Positions 1-10,272 are shown, counted from the stretch's first letter. The stretch is DNA of 60,221 bases from Vibrio variabilis (GCF_003263785.1 NZ_JYJK01000059.1:1-60221), one strand, 5' to 3'. Notes: generated by a model from the letters alone, not told the origin. Numbers and translations are program-made.

Positions 1-140
1 TAAGACCGAAAATGAGCGGCGATATTACAAGAAGTTGCTACGTTAAACAACCAACTATTTAGGTAATTATCTGGATAGACCATTGTCTTGAGCGGCATCA
101 GTTATACTTCCGCCAGTTTTTAAATTAATAGTGTCGTTGT

Positions 141-860
141 ATGTTTCTAACACCTTATATTTCAAGAGAAAATTCAAAGTTTCAGTTCACTCGTCAACAA
201 GCTAGCCATTTTGCTAAAAAAATCGCCGGGGATTTTAATCCTATTCACGACGAAGACAGCAAGCGCTTTTGTGTGCCGGGCGATCTGCTATTTGCGGCCT
301 TGCTTGATAAAGAGGGTATCAGCCAAAAGATGCGTTTTGAGTTCTCTGGAATGGTTAACGATGGCGTCGAACTTGAGGTACAGCGTAACAGCGACAGTGA
401 ATCTGTGGTTGTCGATGACAATGGTAAAGAGTACCTACGCTTTTCTCACTCTGGTGAGCAAAGCCGCTCTGCAGACTTTATTGAACATGTGGTCTCGAAT
501 TACGTTCAGTTCTCAGGCATGAACTTTCCGCACATCATGGTGCCACTGATGCAAGAGAAGCAGATGATGATCAACTGCCAGCGCCCGCTGGTGATATACG
601 AGAGCATGGAAGTGGAGTTTTCTCGTCTTGACCTGACTCATCCAGAGGTAGAGTTTAGCGGTGCAACGTTTGATATTGAAGGTAAGCGCGGTACGGTAAC
701 ACTGAATTTTAACTTTAAAGAAGACGGCATTGTCATCGGCAAAGGCGTTAAGCGAATGGTGGCTAGCGGACTCAAACCTTACTCTGATGAGGCGATTGAC
801 GATCTCGTCGAACGATTCAATGCTCGCAAAGATGCTTTCCTAATGCAGCAGGCGGCGTAA
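141..860 (+). CDS. DUF3581 family protein
   Basis: A 239-residue soluble protein with no signal peptide or membrane segment. The N-terminal stretch FTRQQASHFAKKIAGDFNPI followed by a conserved GDLLFAALL segment is what I recognise as the DUF3581 family, found in Vibrio, Shewanella and relatives. The NPIH-D motif resembles the MaoC/hot-dog (R)-hydratase signature, so a hot-dog fold is possible, but no activity is known to me. The ATG at 141 gives the usual family N-terminus. It is a single gene, with a weak hairpin after it. The family call is good; the function is unknown. Confidence 0.8.
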   Translation: MFLTPYISRENSKFQFTRQQASHFAKKIAGDFNPIHDEDSKRFCVPGDLLFAALLDKEGISQKMRFEFSGMVNDGVELEVQRNSDSESVVVDDNGKEYLRFSHSGEQSRSADFIEHVVSNYVQFSGMNFPHIMVPLMQEKQMMINCQRPLVIYESMEVEFSRLDLTHPEVEFSGATFDIEGKRGTVTLNFNFKEDGIVIGKGVKRMVASGLKPYSDEAIDDLVERFNARKDAFLMQQAA

Positions 861-932
861 CTGGCTCTAAGTACCAAATTTTGCTAGTCTATTTCGGATT
901 ACATCAACCTGCCCGGATGATGAATCATTAGG

Positions 933-953
933 GGAGGAGCGCAATGCTCTTCC
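933..953 (+). terminator. weak hairpin after the DUF3581 gene
   Basis: An 8-bp stem (GGAGGAGC with GCTCTTCC, one G-U pair) around a 5-base loop, followed by a pyrimidine-rich but broken T tract. It lies in the 114-bp gap before the next gene and could be a poor terminator or part of that gene's leader. Confidence 0.3.
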
Positions 954-974
954 TCTTTCCAAGGAAAAGGACGC

Positions 975-1262
975 ATGACCCCGAGTAAAACCAAAACTTC
1001 ATTTTATCGCCGCTTGTATCTCGCTTATCTTATTGATTCTGGCTGCAACACCATCCCAAAGATCCAATCGAACATCGACATTCCACGCCGAACGGCTCAA
1101 GATACGATTAATGCCTTGCATGAGCTTGATATCGAGTGTGAGTTCACCGGTGCGCTGAAAAATGGTCACTATCAAATTATCTCTTGGGGGCCTTTTGATT
1201 CTCACTGGGTTAAAGAGAACGCCGAGCGTATGGCGCAAACCCTAGGCTATTTGAAACAATAG
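975..1262 (+). CDS. small winged-helix DNA-binding protein
   Basis: A 95-residue basic protein. Residues about 10-55 (RRLYLAYLIDSG, then IPKIQSNIDIPRRTAQDTIN) read as a helix-turn-helix with a recognition helix rich in R/T/Q. The following HYQIISWGPFDSHW looks like the beta wing. A purine-rich AAGGAAAAGG ribosome site precedes ATG 975. It resembles the small winged-helix proteins annotated as FunZ-like in Vibrio, but I cannot assign targets. It stands just upstream of the restriction-modification cassette and could be unrelated core sequence or a regulator of it. Confidence 0.7.
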   Translation: MTPSKTKTSFYRRLYLAYLIDSGCNTIPKIQSNIDIPRRTAQDTINALHELDIECEFTGALKNGHYQIISWGPFDSHWVKENAERMAQTLGYLKQ

Positions 1263-1381
1263 CGCGACTGGCAACCTTAAACGTAGCCACATAGCGCGGA
1301 CGTTTGATGTGAGTCAGAGTTTTTGGCAGGTAGTCTGCACTTTTAAAAACAGGTAGAATGATCAACCCGAACAAATAAGGA

Positions 1382-1397
1382 CTGTATGTTTGTACAG
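1382..1397. promoter_or_regulatory. LexA/SOS-box-like palindrome upstream of the methyltransferase
   Basis: CTGT-N8-ACAG is matched perfectly, and the arms extend to ACTGTA/TACAGT. This is the core of the enterobacterial and Vibrio LexA box. It lies 30 bp before the preferred methyltransferase start at 1428 and would cover an alternative ATG at 1386. The central eight bases (ATGTTTGT) are less AT-alternating than the best LexA sites. Another reading is an autoregulatory operator for the methyltransferase's own N-terminal domain. Confidence 0.5.
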
Positions 1398-1427
1398 TTC
1401 TTGTCTACTATTGGAAGCGTCATTGTT

Positions 1428-2687
1428 ATGATGTCCAAAGAGAAGAAAATGAATTTTAGTGTTGAAGTATTAGCGGATATCCTTTCCCAATCTAAATCGA
1501 CCATGGAAGCACGCATTCGTCGTGGCGAGCTAAAGCGCTGCGAGGAGTCTGGCACCATTGGGCTTGACCAAGTTGAACATCACCCAGAGATCCAATCTAT
1601 GGTTCAAACCCTTTGGGATGATGAGCGCGCCGTGAAACCATTGCGACCTTACAAACTGGTGGAGCTATTCGCTGGTGGTGGCGGTCTTGCAATTGGCATG
1701 GAACAAGCGGGTCTTGAGAGTATTCTTCTTAACGAAATGGACAAGCACGCCTGTGCGACGTTGCGCCATAACCGACCAGATTGGAATGTGATTGAAGGCG
1801 ACATTGCTAACGTGGATTTCACCCAGATCGAAGAAGAGGTGGATATTCTTACTGGTGGCTTCCCATGTCAGGCATTTTCTTATGCAGGTAAGAGCCTAGG
1901 TTTTGAAGATACGCGCGGTACGTTGTTTTTTGAAATGGCACGTGCCATCAAAGAAACTCAGCCCAAAGTGTTCTTGGCAGAAAACGTGCGAGCACTGCTT
2001 ACCCACGACGATGGTCGCACTCTAGAAACCATTAAAAGCGTCATTGATGAGCTCGGTTACGAATTGGTAGAGCCACGTGTACTTAAAGCGATTTTCTACA
2101 AAGTTCCACAAAAACGTGAGCGCTTGATCTTGGTCGCTATCCGAAAAGATCTGGCGCAAAAAGTGAAGTTTCACTGGCCTTCACCTTATCGCAAAGTGAT
2201 GACGCTTCGCGATGCATTTTACGCAGGTGAGCTTTACGACACAGACGTACCTGAGTCAGAAGGTCAGCTTTACCCAGAACGCAAACGCGAAATCATGGAG
2301 CATGTACCGCAAGGTGGTTACTGGCGTGATCTGCCAGATGATCTGCAGCGTGAGTACATGGGAGGGAGCTACTTCCTAGGTGGTGGTAAGACAGGTATGG
2401 CAAGGCGTCTCTCTTTGGATGAGCCGAGTTTGACTCTCACCACGTCTCCAGCACAAAAACAAACCGAACGCTGCCATCCTATTGAAACGCGTCCGCTGCA
2501 AGTAAGAGAGTACGCACGTATTCAGACTTTCCCTGATAACTGGGAGTTTAAAGGCTCGAAGAACGCTGCGTATAAGCAAATCGGTAATGCGGTACCGGTG
2601 AATATGTCTAAAGCGTTAGGCCATTCACTGGTAAGGTTACTCAACGATATTGAATCACTCGAGCAGCCAACCACTGGCAACGCATAA
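1428..2687 (+). CDS. DNA (cytosine-5-)-methyltransferase of a type II R-M system
   Basis: It transfers methyl from AdoMet to C5 of cytosine. With the start at 1428 it has 419 residues. The motifs appear in order: motif I FAGGGG (about 81-86), motif IV GGFPCQAFS with nucleophile Cys147, motif VI ENV (about 185), motif VIII VPQKRERL, a target-recognition stretch, then QIGNAVPVNMSKAL as motif X. About 75 residues precede the catalytic core and look like a helix-turn-helix (LADILSQSKSTMEARIRRGE), as in methyltransferases that repress their own promoter. ATG 1386 has a good AAGGA site but sits inside a LexA-like palindrome, so 1428 is preferred (GGAAG 10 bases upstream). A convergent nuclease gene follows. 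Specificity cannot be read from sequence. Confidence 0.88.
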   Translation: MMSKEKKMNFSVEVLADILSQSKSTMEARIRRGELKRCEESGTIGLDQVEHHPEIQSMVQTLWDDERAVKPLRPYKLVELFAGGGGLAIGMEQAGLESILLNEMDKHACATLRHNRPDWNVIEGDIANVDFTQIEEEVDILTGGFPCQAFSYAGKSLGFEDTRGTLFFEMARAIKETQPKVFLAENVRALLTHDDGRTLETIKSVIDELGYELVEPRVLKAIFYKVPQKRERLILVAIRKDLAQKVKFHWPSPYRKVMTLRDAFYAGELYDTDVPESEGQLYPERKREIMEHVPQGGYWRDLPDDLQREYMGGSYFLGGGKTGMARRLSLDEPSLTLTTSPAQKQTERCHPIETRPLQVREYARIQTFPDNWEFKGSKNAAYKQIGNAVPVNMSKALGHSLVRLLNDIESLEQPTTGNA

Positions 2688-2713
2688 TAACAAGTAGTAC
2701 GTAATAGCTAGCA

Positions 2714-2733
2714 AGGAAGCCTTTTGGCTTCCT
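2714..2733. terminator. hairpin between convergent methyltransferase and nuclease genes
   Basis: An 8-bp stem (AGGAAGCC/GGCTTCCT) with a TTTT loop lies in the 55-bp gap between the two convergent stop codons. There is no long T tract on either side, so termination is inferred from position. Confidence 0.55.
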
Positions 2734-2742
2734 AGTTTGCGT

Positions 2743-3560
2743 TTAGCGGTGGTGTTGTATATCCAAACTCAGACGCTTCGGATTGTTGTGATTCCAATAC
2801 AGCCTCTGGAATATCGGGTTTCTTAGGTCAAACACGTAACTGCCGGAAGAATCGCCTTTGGTGTAAAGGCTTTCTTTGTCATAGCCTTTTGAGGTGATGT
2901 TCTTCAGTTTGCCTGTCGTAGGGTTGACGAGTCTTGGTTCAAAGCTTTCAAGATAATCAAACCAAGCGGTGTGTTCTGAGTCATCGCGTGAGTATTCGGG
3001 TGGCTTGCGAAATTCTTCCTTGTACCAATGAATGGGCACTTGATAGTCACGTTCGAACTGGCGCAATTGGGAGAAATTCACCTTCCATATTCCTGCTAAT
3101 TGTCCAACTTCAATGACGTCGCGATTGTAGCTCTTCTGCCCATTTATAAGGGAATAGCGTTGCATTGATTTGGCTGCCCACTTCACCCAAACATAGATGG
3201 TGACGTCTGTACCTTGCTCAAGCAGTTTGTTGTAGTGTAACGAGTCCTTTAAATCCATAGTGAGTGCATACTGAGGATCGATACCGTAGTTCTGCGCCAT
3301 AAACAGTGGTGACGCTTTGGTTTTTAGTTCAGCGACTCGCTTTTCGTTGACGATCAAGTCGGGGTGATAAGGGTTGACTTCCTTCTCTGGGTGGATGGCG
3401 ATACGCTCATCAGAATCAATAAAACCATTGTCTTGCAATCTTTTAAAGGTGTTTACAAACAAGCTCTCTTGATTCTCCCTTGCGCGCAGGCAAAAGACTT
3501 GTTGTTCAGCTCTGCGAAGCTGATTTCATTATCTTCAAAATCCTTTAGCTCATATGGCAT
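2743..3560 (-). CDS. type II restriction endonuclease, PD-(D/E)XK type (one frameshift)
   Basis: Read through one frame break near 3489, this gives about 272 residues starting at ATG 3560, with a GGTGAG ribosome site. PDLIVNEKRVAELKTK supplies the PD-(D/E)XK core: Asp about 68, Glu about 78, Lys about 80. No other domain is recognisable, which is normal for type II nucleases. It is convergent with the C5 methyltransferase, the usual cassette layout. The N-terminal part MPYELKDFEDNEISFAEL continues into the next frame if one C is restored in a CC run. If the shift is real, translation could still begin at an internal TTG at 3462, losing about 33 residues before the catalytic site. The family call rests on motif and context. 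Confidence 0.72.
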
Positions 3561-3784
3561 GGTTCGCTCACCTTCCCTAGTCAATAGTCGCAAGATAGAG
3601 GTTTCTCTTTGGCTGTTATCAGGTTAATTCAATCCAATGTCCGGTCGCAAACCGTAACATGCGTAACTTGTTTGATATGTATCGAGAAATGAGAGGCTAT
3701 AAATGAGGAGGTTGTCAGAAGGTTGTCGATAGGCCCAAAAATGGGCGCTATCGGATTCTATGGCTGTAATGAAATACAAATAGC

Positions 3785-4351
3785 TTAGAAGGTGAATCCA
3801 GCCATGAAGCTGAGCGTTGTTGCATCGAAGCCTGACTCAAGCTTTTGACCTTCAATGTTGATGGTATCGATGCCTGCTAAATGTGCGTGGACATTGAGAG
3901 AAATGCGCTCGCTCACATAATAGCCAATACCCACGAAAGGTTGATACTTGCGCTCGTTGATATCGTAAACGATGTCCGATTTCCCATCAGTGCCATAAAC
4001 ATCCTCGCTGATGTTGATGTTCATTTGCGCGATGCCTAGCTTGAGTGCCAAACCGTCTAACATGCCGTCATTAAATTGGTAGCCAGTATACAAACTGTAA
4101 TGCTGCGCCGATTTTTTGCTGGTAAACGTTGGGTTGGTGATGCCTGGGTAAGAGCCGGTTTGAGTGTTGCTCTCATCAGAAGAGCCTAAGTTGAACTGGC
4201 CACCGATAATAAAGTTATCGTACACCACCGTTTCTAAGCCGCCAGCAAAGCCTTTGTGGCTGTCGACGCCAAGTAAAAATTGTACTGGGCTTGCGTAACT
4301 GGTAGCGGAGGCTAGGAGCGTCAGTGTAAGAGTGATACGAGAAAGGGACAC
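3785..4351 (-). CDS. outer-membrane beta-barrel protein, small OmpW/OmpA-barrel type
   Basis: A 188-residue exported protein. The GTG start at 4351 has GGA six bases upstream and gives a signal peptide (MSLSRITLTLTLLASATSYA) cut before SPVQF. The rest alternates short amphipathic strands, with Gly/Asn/Asp-rich turns, and ends in Phe (SFMAGFTF), the classic barrel-insertion signature of 8-stranded outer-membrane proteins. An in-frame start 63 bases upstream would bury the signal peptide and is rejected. It is a lone gene; its ligand is unknown. Confidence 0.75.
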   Translation of the reverse strand: MSLSRITLTLTLLASATSYASPVQFLLGVDSHKGFAGGLETVVYDNFIIGGQFNLGSSDESNTQTGSYPGITNPTFTSKKSAQHYSLYTGYQFNDGMLDGLALKLGIAQMNINISEDVYGTDGKSDIVYDINERKYQPFVGIGYYVSERISLNVHAHLAGIDTINIEGQKLESGFDATTLSFMAGFTF

Positions 4352-4497
4352 TGTAATTCCTTTTATAATGCATGTAAGTGCATTAAGGCTAAAACGCGGC
4401 TCGATAGGTTGCAATACTAATTTTTGAGTTTTGCACTCAACAACAAATAAGGTGGGGTTTTCGTCGTTAAAGACGTGACACTGCCTAAAAATGGCAA

Positions 4498-4534
4498 CAA
4501 AAAACTCCGCTCATCTGTCAGAATAAGCGGAGTT
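4498..4534 (-). terminator. rho-independent terminator of the RRM gene
   Basis: A perfect 9-bp stem (AACTCCGCT/AGCGGAGTT), followed on the minus strand by six T, just after the RRM protein stop codon. Confidence 0.85.
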
Positions 4535-4549
4535 CTCTAATAGAACCAA

Positions 4550-4789
4550 TTAATGACCGGCGAACTTAACGCGGATCTTGCTGCCACCAAACATGGTTAG
4601 GTTTAGCTCTTTAATCGCTACCTTCGCTTCTTCTGGTTCTGGCATAGTTACAAACGCGAAGCCCTTCGACTTTCCTGTCTCTTTGTCTAGTACCAGTGTG
4701 CACTCGGTAACTCGGCCGTACTCACGGAACTGAAGGCGTACATCGTGCTCTGTGGTTTCGCGAGATAGGTTGCGTACTAAGATTTGCAT
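4550..4789 (-). CDS. RRM-type RNA-binding protein
   Basis: A 79-residue single RNA-recognition motif. RNP2 is ILVRNL (residues 3-8) and RNP1 is KGFAFVTM (about 43-50), with the aromatic residues expected to stack on RNA bases. The size and layout match the small bacterial RRM proteins (Rbp-like) of Vibrio and cyanobacteria, often cold-induced. It is monocistronic with its own terminator and has about 130 bp of upstream sequence that could hold a leader. The RNA targets are unknown. Confidence 0.88.
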   Translation of the reverse strand: MQILVRNLSRETTEHDVRLQFREYGRVTECTLVLDKETGKSKGFAFVTMPEPEEAKVAIKELNLTMFGGSKIRVKFAGH

Positions 4790-4922
4790 AATTGACCATC
4801 TGTAATCAAGGGTGAATAACGGGCGGATTGTCGCAGGTTATGCCTTTGAAACCAAGTGATTCCTGCCCGTTTGTTCGATTTTCTTACCTTCTTTACCTGA
4901 CCTCAGCGCTTTTGCACAAAGG

Positions 4923-6406
4923 CTAAGGCGTGATGTCACTATAGCTGACCGCTTGAACCTTGCCATTATTGAGCGACGTGGTCTTGTTCACTTTGCCTTG
5001 GTAGTAGTATGGCGTGAAGCTTGGGCGTGTTTCATCGTTGACTGCGTAATACAGCGTCACAGGGTTGTGATTGAGTGAGCCTGATGTCAGTGTGCCAATC
5101 AAAGCGTGTTCAAACTGGTGATAGCCATTCCCCAGTGGAAGGCTTTGGTTGATTTAGGGTTCAGACCCACACCGCCATACTTATGGTCAACCCACACATT
5201 CATAAAGCCCGTGGTGGTATAACCGAGAGGCGCTTTGACTTTACCGGCATCCATAGAGAGGGTCATAGCTGCTTGATCAAGCTCTGCCCATTCCCATGAC
5301 GAACTACCTCCGCTATTAGGTCGTCCTTTCCAGGTTGGGATGGTGGTGCCTTGTCGTTTAGCTTGTTCTTCTTTCGGGAAGTACTCGGCTACGTACTCGA
5401 ATGGCATATCATGTTGAGCGCGTTCAAGAGTCACTTCCATCCCTTGTTTAGCAAAGCTTTCCCACTCTGGTTTATCAAGTAGTTTAGATGTGAGGTAGGT
5501 CATCCAATACGCCTTGATGGTATGCCCAAAGTCATTGTGTTTGGCATTCTGCTGCATTACGGCTTTGTGGTGTATCGCTCCGTAGAATCGTTGCTCGTCA
5601 TCAGAGTGGTAATCATTGACCAAGATTTGTGTAAGCCACTCGAGATCTGTGAGCCATTTGGTTTTGTGAGGCTCGGGAAGTAGGGGAGCGACGAGCAGCA
5701 TGTAGCCGTTGATTTGATCGAGCTGTGCGACCAGCTCGTGTTGTTTCGCGCTTTGGTCATCGCCATCTTCTAATACCCAGGCTAGTCCGACGTCGTTATT
5801 GAGTTTGTATTTATCGAAGATGAACGCTTGCTGTTCGATAAGTGCCTTCTCTACCTTAGGGTCACGAGTGAGGTAGTAATACATGGCAAGACCGACAAGG
5901 GCGTATGCTTGGTCTTGTGAGGTGCGTTGTGTCCACTTTAAACCTGGCTTATCGTCTTCAGTAAACGAGATAAACCCACCGTTTTTGGTGTCTTGAAGTT
6001 GGTCAATGAGGTAGTAAGCCCCGTCTTTGGCCAGTTCGAGCGCTTTAACATCCCCGGTTAGATGAAATAGAACGCCATAAGCGTAGGTCTGGCGTGACTT
6101 CATACGTGTGTATTCACGCCCAAAGTGAGGGATGATCCAGCCGTGTTGCAGCTCTGGGCAGACGTTGGAGATGTCGAGTAACTCTCCGTTGTCACAGCGA
6201 AATGTTGGGAAATTGCCGACGGGTATACCTTGCGCGGCTTCATGCATCCAATAGGGAGCAAGACCTTGTTTGGCGTGTGTTAGCCACGCTTGTGTGCTCG
6301 GAAAGGTATCTTCTGGTGTGCTTGGCGCTGCTTGTGACGCCATCGCACCACCAGAGGCAGCGATAGACAGAGCTAAAATAGAGGTACGAAGAGAATAAGA
6401 CAACAT
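4923..6406 (-). CDS. exported AGE-family (N-acylglucosamine 2-epimerase-like) protein (one frameshift)
   Basis: About 494 residues after restoring one G in a GGGG run near 5120. There the frame changes from KAFHWG to NGYHQFEHALIGTLTSG and runs to a TAG at 4923. ATG 6406, with AAGGA upstream, gives a signal peptide (MLSYSLRTSILALSIAASGG, cut after AMA). The repeated helix pairs, SRQTYAYGVLFHL and HNDFGHTIKAYWM are AGE-superfamily (alpha/alpha)6-barrel features. Known members act on cytosolic sugars, so a periplasmic one with a roughly 60-residue beta-rich tail is unusual. Its substrate is not predictable. Confidence 0.65.
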
Positions 6407-6501
6407 GACGTATCCTTGTTTTTTATAAGTGTTTGAATTGCAGAAACTATAGCGCCATGACACCTATACAAACTGTTGTGCAGCTCAAGAGTTTTACAAT
6501 G

Positions 6502-6531
6502 AAAAAAAGCCAAGCAGGGGGCGCTTGGCTT
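6502..6531 (-). terminator. terminator of the alpha-glucoside operon
   Basis: A 9-bp stem (AAGCCAAGC/GCTTGGCTT), followed on the minus strand by seven T. It lies 16 bp past the SemiSWEET stop codon. Confidence 0.88.
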
Positions 6532-6546
6532 GGTCGTAACGCTTTA

Positions 6547-6837
6547 TCAAGCGCTGGTTTTGGAGAAGGTCGGTCGTTTGCCGGTGACATCTTTGATTTT
6601 CATAATCAGAATAATGGAGGCGAGCAATAAGGTGATGGCGTTGGCAATGATGATCGGTGGGTCAGTCACTAATACGCCATACACAAGCCAAAGCGCGACA
6701 CCGGTGACGAAGATGGAATACATTGCTAGTGAGATGGATTGGGTATCTCGGGTCTTGAATATGTGCAGCACTTGAGGAATGAAAGAACAAGTGGTGCAGA
6801 ACGCTGCGATATAGCCCAGCGTAGTAATGTCTAACAT
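6547..6837 (-). CDS. SemiSWEET family sugar transporter
   Basis: A 96-residue membrane protein with three predicted helices, the bacterial half-SWEET topology that works as a dimer. The PQ motif in helix 1-2 (CSFIPQVLHIFKTRDTQSIS) is diagnostic. ATG 6837 is chosen because GGAG lies eight bases upstream; an in-frame codon 39 bases earlier has no such site. It is the third gene of the PTS-glucosidase operon, after a hairpin. SemiSWEETs allow passive sugar movement, so it may let free glucose out after hydrolysis of the phosphodisaccharide; that role is inference. Confidence 0.88.
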   Translation of the reverse strand: MLDITTLGYIAAFCTTCSFIPQVLHIFKTRDTQSISLAMYSIFVTGVALWLVYGVLVTDPPIIIANAITLLLASIILIMKIKDVTGKRPTFSKTSA

Positions 6838-6853
6838 TAACTGTGCTCCGTAA

Positions 6854-6877
6854 AATGCCCTGTCGAGACAGGGCATT
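6854..6877 (-). other. intercistronic hairpin between glucosidase and SemiSWEET
   Basis: A perfect stem (AATGCCCTGTC with GACAGGGCATT) with a very tight loop, followed on the minus strand by only TTTTA. It may protect the upstream mRNA or partly terminate, lowering SemiSWEET expression. Confidence 0.6.
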
Positions 6878-6914
6878 GTTTATGATTTAGCGAAAGTATT
6901 GGAGTGGAAATGAA

Positions 6915-8291
<1,377 letters not shown>

Positions 8292-8376
8292 TTTGGTAGT
8301 ATGTTGTTAGTATCTGTTTTGTTTACGTTATTGGACTAGATGGATTATCTAGGTATTGCTATTCGTTTCTCTTGGA

Positions 8377-9993
8377 CTACGTGGCCGGAGCCATTGTCAT
8401 GTCGACAGTCTTAGTAGCGCTGTAGATCTTTTCGCACTCTTCCCTAAGCTGAGGGACATTGAGTCCGATGATGACTTGGATGGCTTTACCGTTTTTCACG
8501 ATGTTCACCGCGCCCGTCTCCATAAAGTATTCTGCTGACTGAACCTTGCTTGGGTCTTTGACCGTGACTCGCAGTCTGGTCGCACAGTTACTTAAATCTT
8601 CAATGTTATGCACGCCGCCCAAACCTTCGATGGTTTCTACTGCTTGGATTTGCAGTGGGGTTGCTGTACCTGCATCACCTTTACCAGTAATGCCGTGTTT
8701 CTCATTGAAGTCTTTTTTGGTGTGCAGTTTCATTTCTGCATCGCCGCGACCCGCAATTGGCACATCAAACTTAACGATGAGGTATTTGAACGTCACGTAG
8801 TAGATGGCTGTGAAGCAAAGACCGATAGCGATTTGAGTCACGACCATGCTGGTGTGGTTACCCAGAAGAGGGATCCAGTTACCTGTTGCAAATTCAATTA
8901 GGCCACCGCCCATGTTGCCGACCACACCGAAGGTGTACATCACCATCGCCATAGTGCCTGCGAGAATCGCGTGGATTGCGAACAGCCAAGGCGCGATGAA
9001 TAGGAAGGTAAACTCAAGTGGTTCAGTGATACCTACCAATACTGCGGTTAACGTTGCTGGGATAAGAAGTGCCGCTACTTTCTGACGGTTTTCAGGTTTT
9101 GCTGTGTGGTACATCGCTAGCGCAATACCAGTACAACCGAAGATCTTAGAGTTACCGTGCAGAGCAAAGCCGCCAGCAGGGAAAAGATCTTTCATTGATT
9201 GAGCGGATTGTGTGAAGGTTTCTAGGTTAGTAAACCAGTCCACAACGATGCCGTTTGGTGTCGCCACGTTACCGTACACAAATGGTGCGTAGACGAAGTG
9301 GTGCAGACCCGTCGGGATCAAGATGCGCTCTAGGAAGGTGTATAGCCAAACACCGAATGAACCTGAGCTGACCAAGAAGCCTTGTAGGTTAAGGATGCCG
9401 TGCTGGATTGAAGGCCAGATGTAAAGCGTTAACCAAGCCGCTGGCAGCATGGCAAAGAATGAAATCATGGCTACGAATGACGCACCTTGGAAGATACCTA
9501 GGTAAGCAGGCAGCTGTTTTTCAAACGTGCGGTTGTGGATCCAGGTAACAAAGCCAGAGATGATGATGGCACCAAAGATACCGGTATCGAGCGTTTTAAT
9601 ACCTGCAATTTCAGTCAGACCCGATGTTCCGCCAATCGCTTGAGAGAAATCGACACCGAAGAACTCACCCCAGAATCCACCCATCGCACCAACAAAGTAG
9701 TTGAAGGTTAGGTAAGAAACCATGACCACCATAACGGCGCGAGCATGAGCGGTCTTAGCAAGACCAATCGGCAGGCCGACGGCAAAAAGTAGCGCCATGT
9801 TACGGAAGATAGTCCAGCCACCTTCTTCAATGACTTGTAAAACTTGATAGTACAAACCGTCTTTATCAGCGAGATCGCCAACAAATATGGGGTTTTTGAG
9901 AACAATGGTCAGTCCCACTAAGATCCCGACAAAAGGAAACAGTAAAACTGGGGTAAACATTGCTCCACCTAAGCGTTGTATAGCACTTAACAT
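8377..9993 (-). CDS. PTS alpha-glucoside/maltose permease, EIICB
   Basis: An inner-membrane phosphotransferase transporter that imports and phosphorylates its sugar; 538 residues. The EIIC domain (residues about 1-420) has about ten hydrophobic segments and the glucose-family motif GITEPLEFTFLF. The EIIB domain (about 455-530) carries the phospho-acceptor Cys in LSNCATRLRVTV. No EIIA domain is present, so it should borrow IIA-Glc (Crr), as GlvC and AglA do. AAGGA lies seven bases before ATG 9993. It is the first gene of the operon with the GH4 enzyme and SemiSWEET, divergent from a GntR regulator. Confidence 0.9.
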   Translation of the reverse strand: MLSAIQRLGGAMFTPVLLFPFVGILVGLTIVLKNPIFVGDLADKDGLYYQVLQVIEEGGWTIFRNMALLFAVGLPIGLAKTAHARAVMVVMVSYLTFNYFVGAMGGFWGEFFGVDFSQAIGGTSGLTEIAGIKTLDTGIFGAIIISGFVTWIHNRTFEKQLPAYLGIFQGASFVAMISFFAMLPAAWLTLYIWPSIQHGILNLQGFLVSSGSFGVWLYTFLERILIPTGLHHFVYAPFVYGNVATPNGIVVDWFTNLETFTQSAQSMKDLFPAGGFALHGNSKIFGCTGIALAMYHTAKPENRQKVAALLIPATLTAVLVGITEPLEFTFLFIAPWLFAIHAILAGTMAMVMYTFGVVGNMGGGLIEFATGNWIPLLGNHTSMVVTQIAIGLCFTAIYYVTFKYLIVKFDVPIAGRGDAEMKLHTKKDFNEKHGITGKGDAGTATPLQIQAVETIEGLGGVHNIEDLSNCATRLRVTVKDPSKVQSAEYFMETGAVNIVKNGKAIQVIIGLNVPQLREECEKIYSATKTVDMTMAPAT

Positions 9994-10108
9994 GGAAGGG
10001 TCCTTTTTGTTATTGGTATAGAGTTTTTGTTTTTGTAATTCTTGTGTCTCTCGACAGGTCTTAAATTACTCCTGAAAATAAAACATGACAAATTGATAAT
10101 ATGTAAAC

Positions 10109-10154
10109 TGTGATTGAGTACAAATAAAGCATGTATTATGTGATTTGGAGCATA
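10109..10154. promoter_or_regulatory. two candidate CRP sites in the PTS/GntR divergent promoter
   Basis: TGTGATTGAGTACAAA (10109-10124) and TGTGATTTGGAGCATA (10139-10154) each keep a perfect TGTGA half-site and a weak second half, with centres 30 bp apart. Their position upstream of a sugar PTS operon fits catabolite control. No clear GntR/HutC palindrome was found in the interval 9994-10272. Confidence 0.4.
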
Positions 10155-10272
10155 AAAAGAGACCTATAAGGGATGTTTTATCGACGGTAGTGCTGAGTTG
10201 TGACGAAGTTAGTGTGATTGGTTATTGATTTGTATTTTTGGTGGTGATAGCTTGACGCCTAGAGGTGAAAAC

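Noticed and set aside
1..140. A partial gene at the left edge
   Set aside because: All frames contain stops within about 50 codons and no family sequence is visible; treated as promoter region of the DUF3581 gene.
1386..1427. ATG at 1386 as the methyltransferase start
   Set aside because: It has a good AAGGA, but the first codons are the LexA-like palindrome and the added residues have no methyltransferase homology; kept only as an alternative.
3727..3755. GCCCAAAAATGGGC hairpin between the nuclease and the barrel gene
   Set aside because: A 4-bp stem with no T tract; too weak to call a terminator.
8546..9085. Long plus-strand ORFs opposite the PTS gene
   Set aside because: They are antisense shadows of the EIICB coding sequence, from its codon bias.
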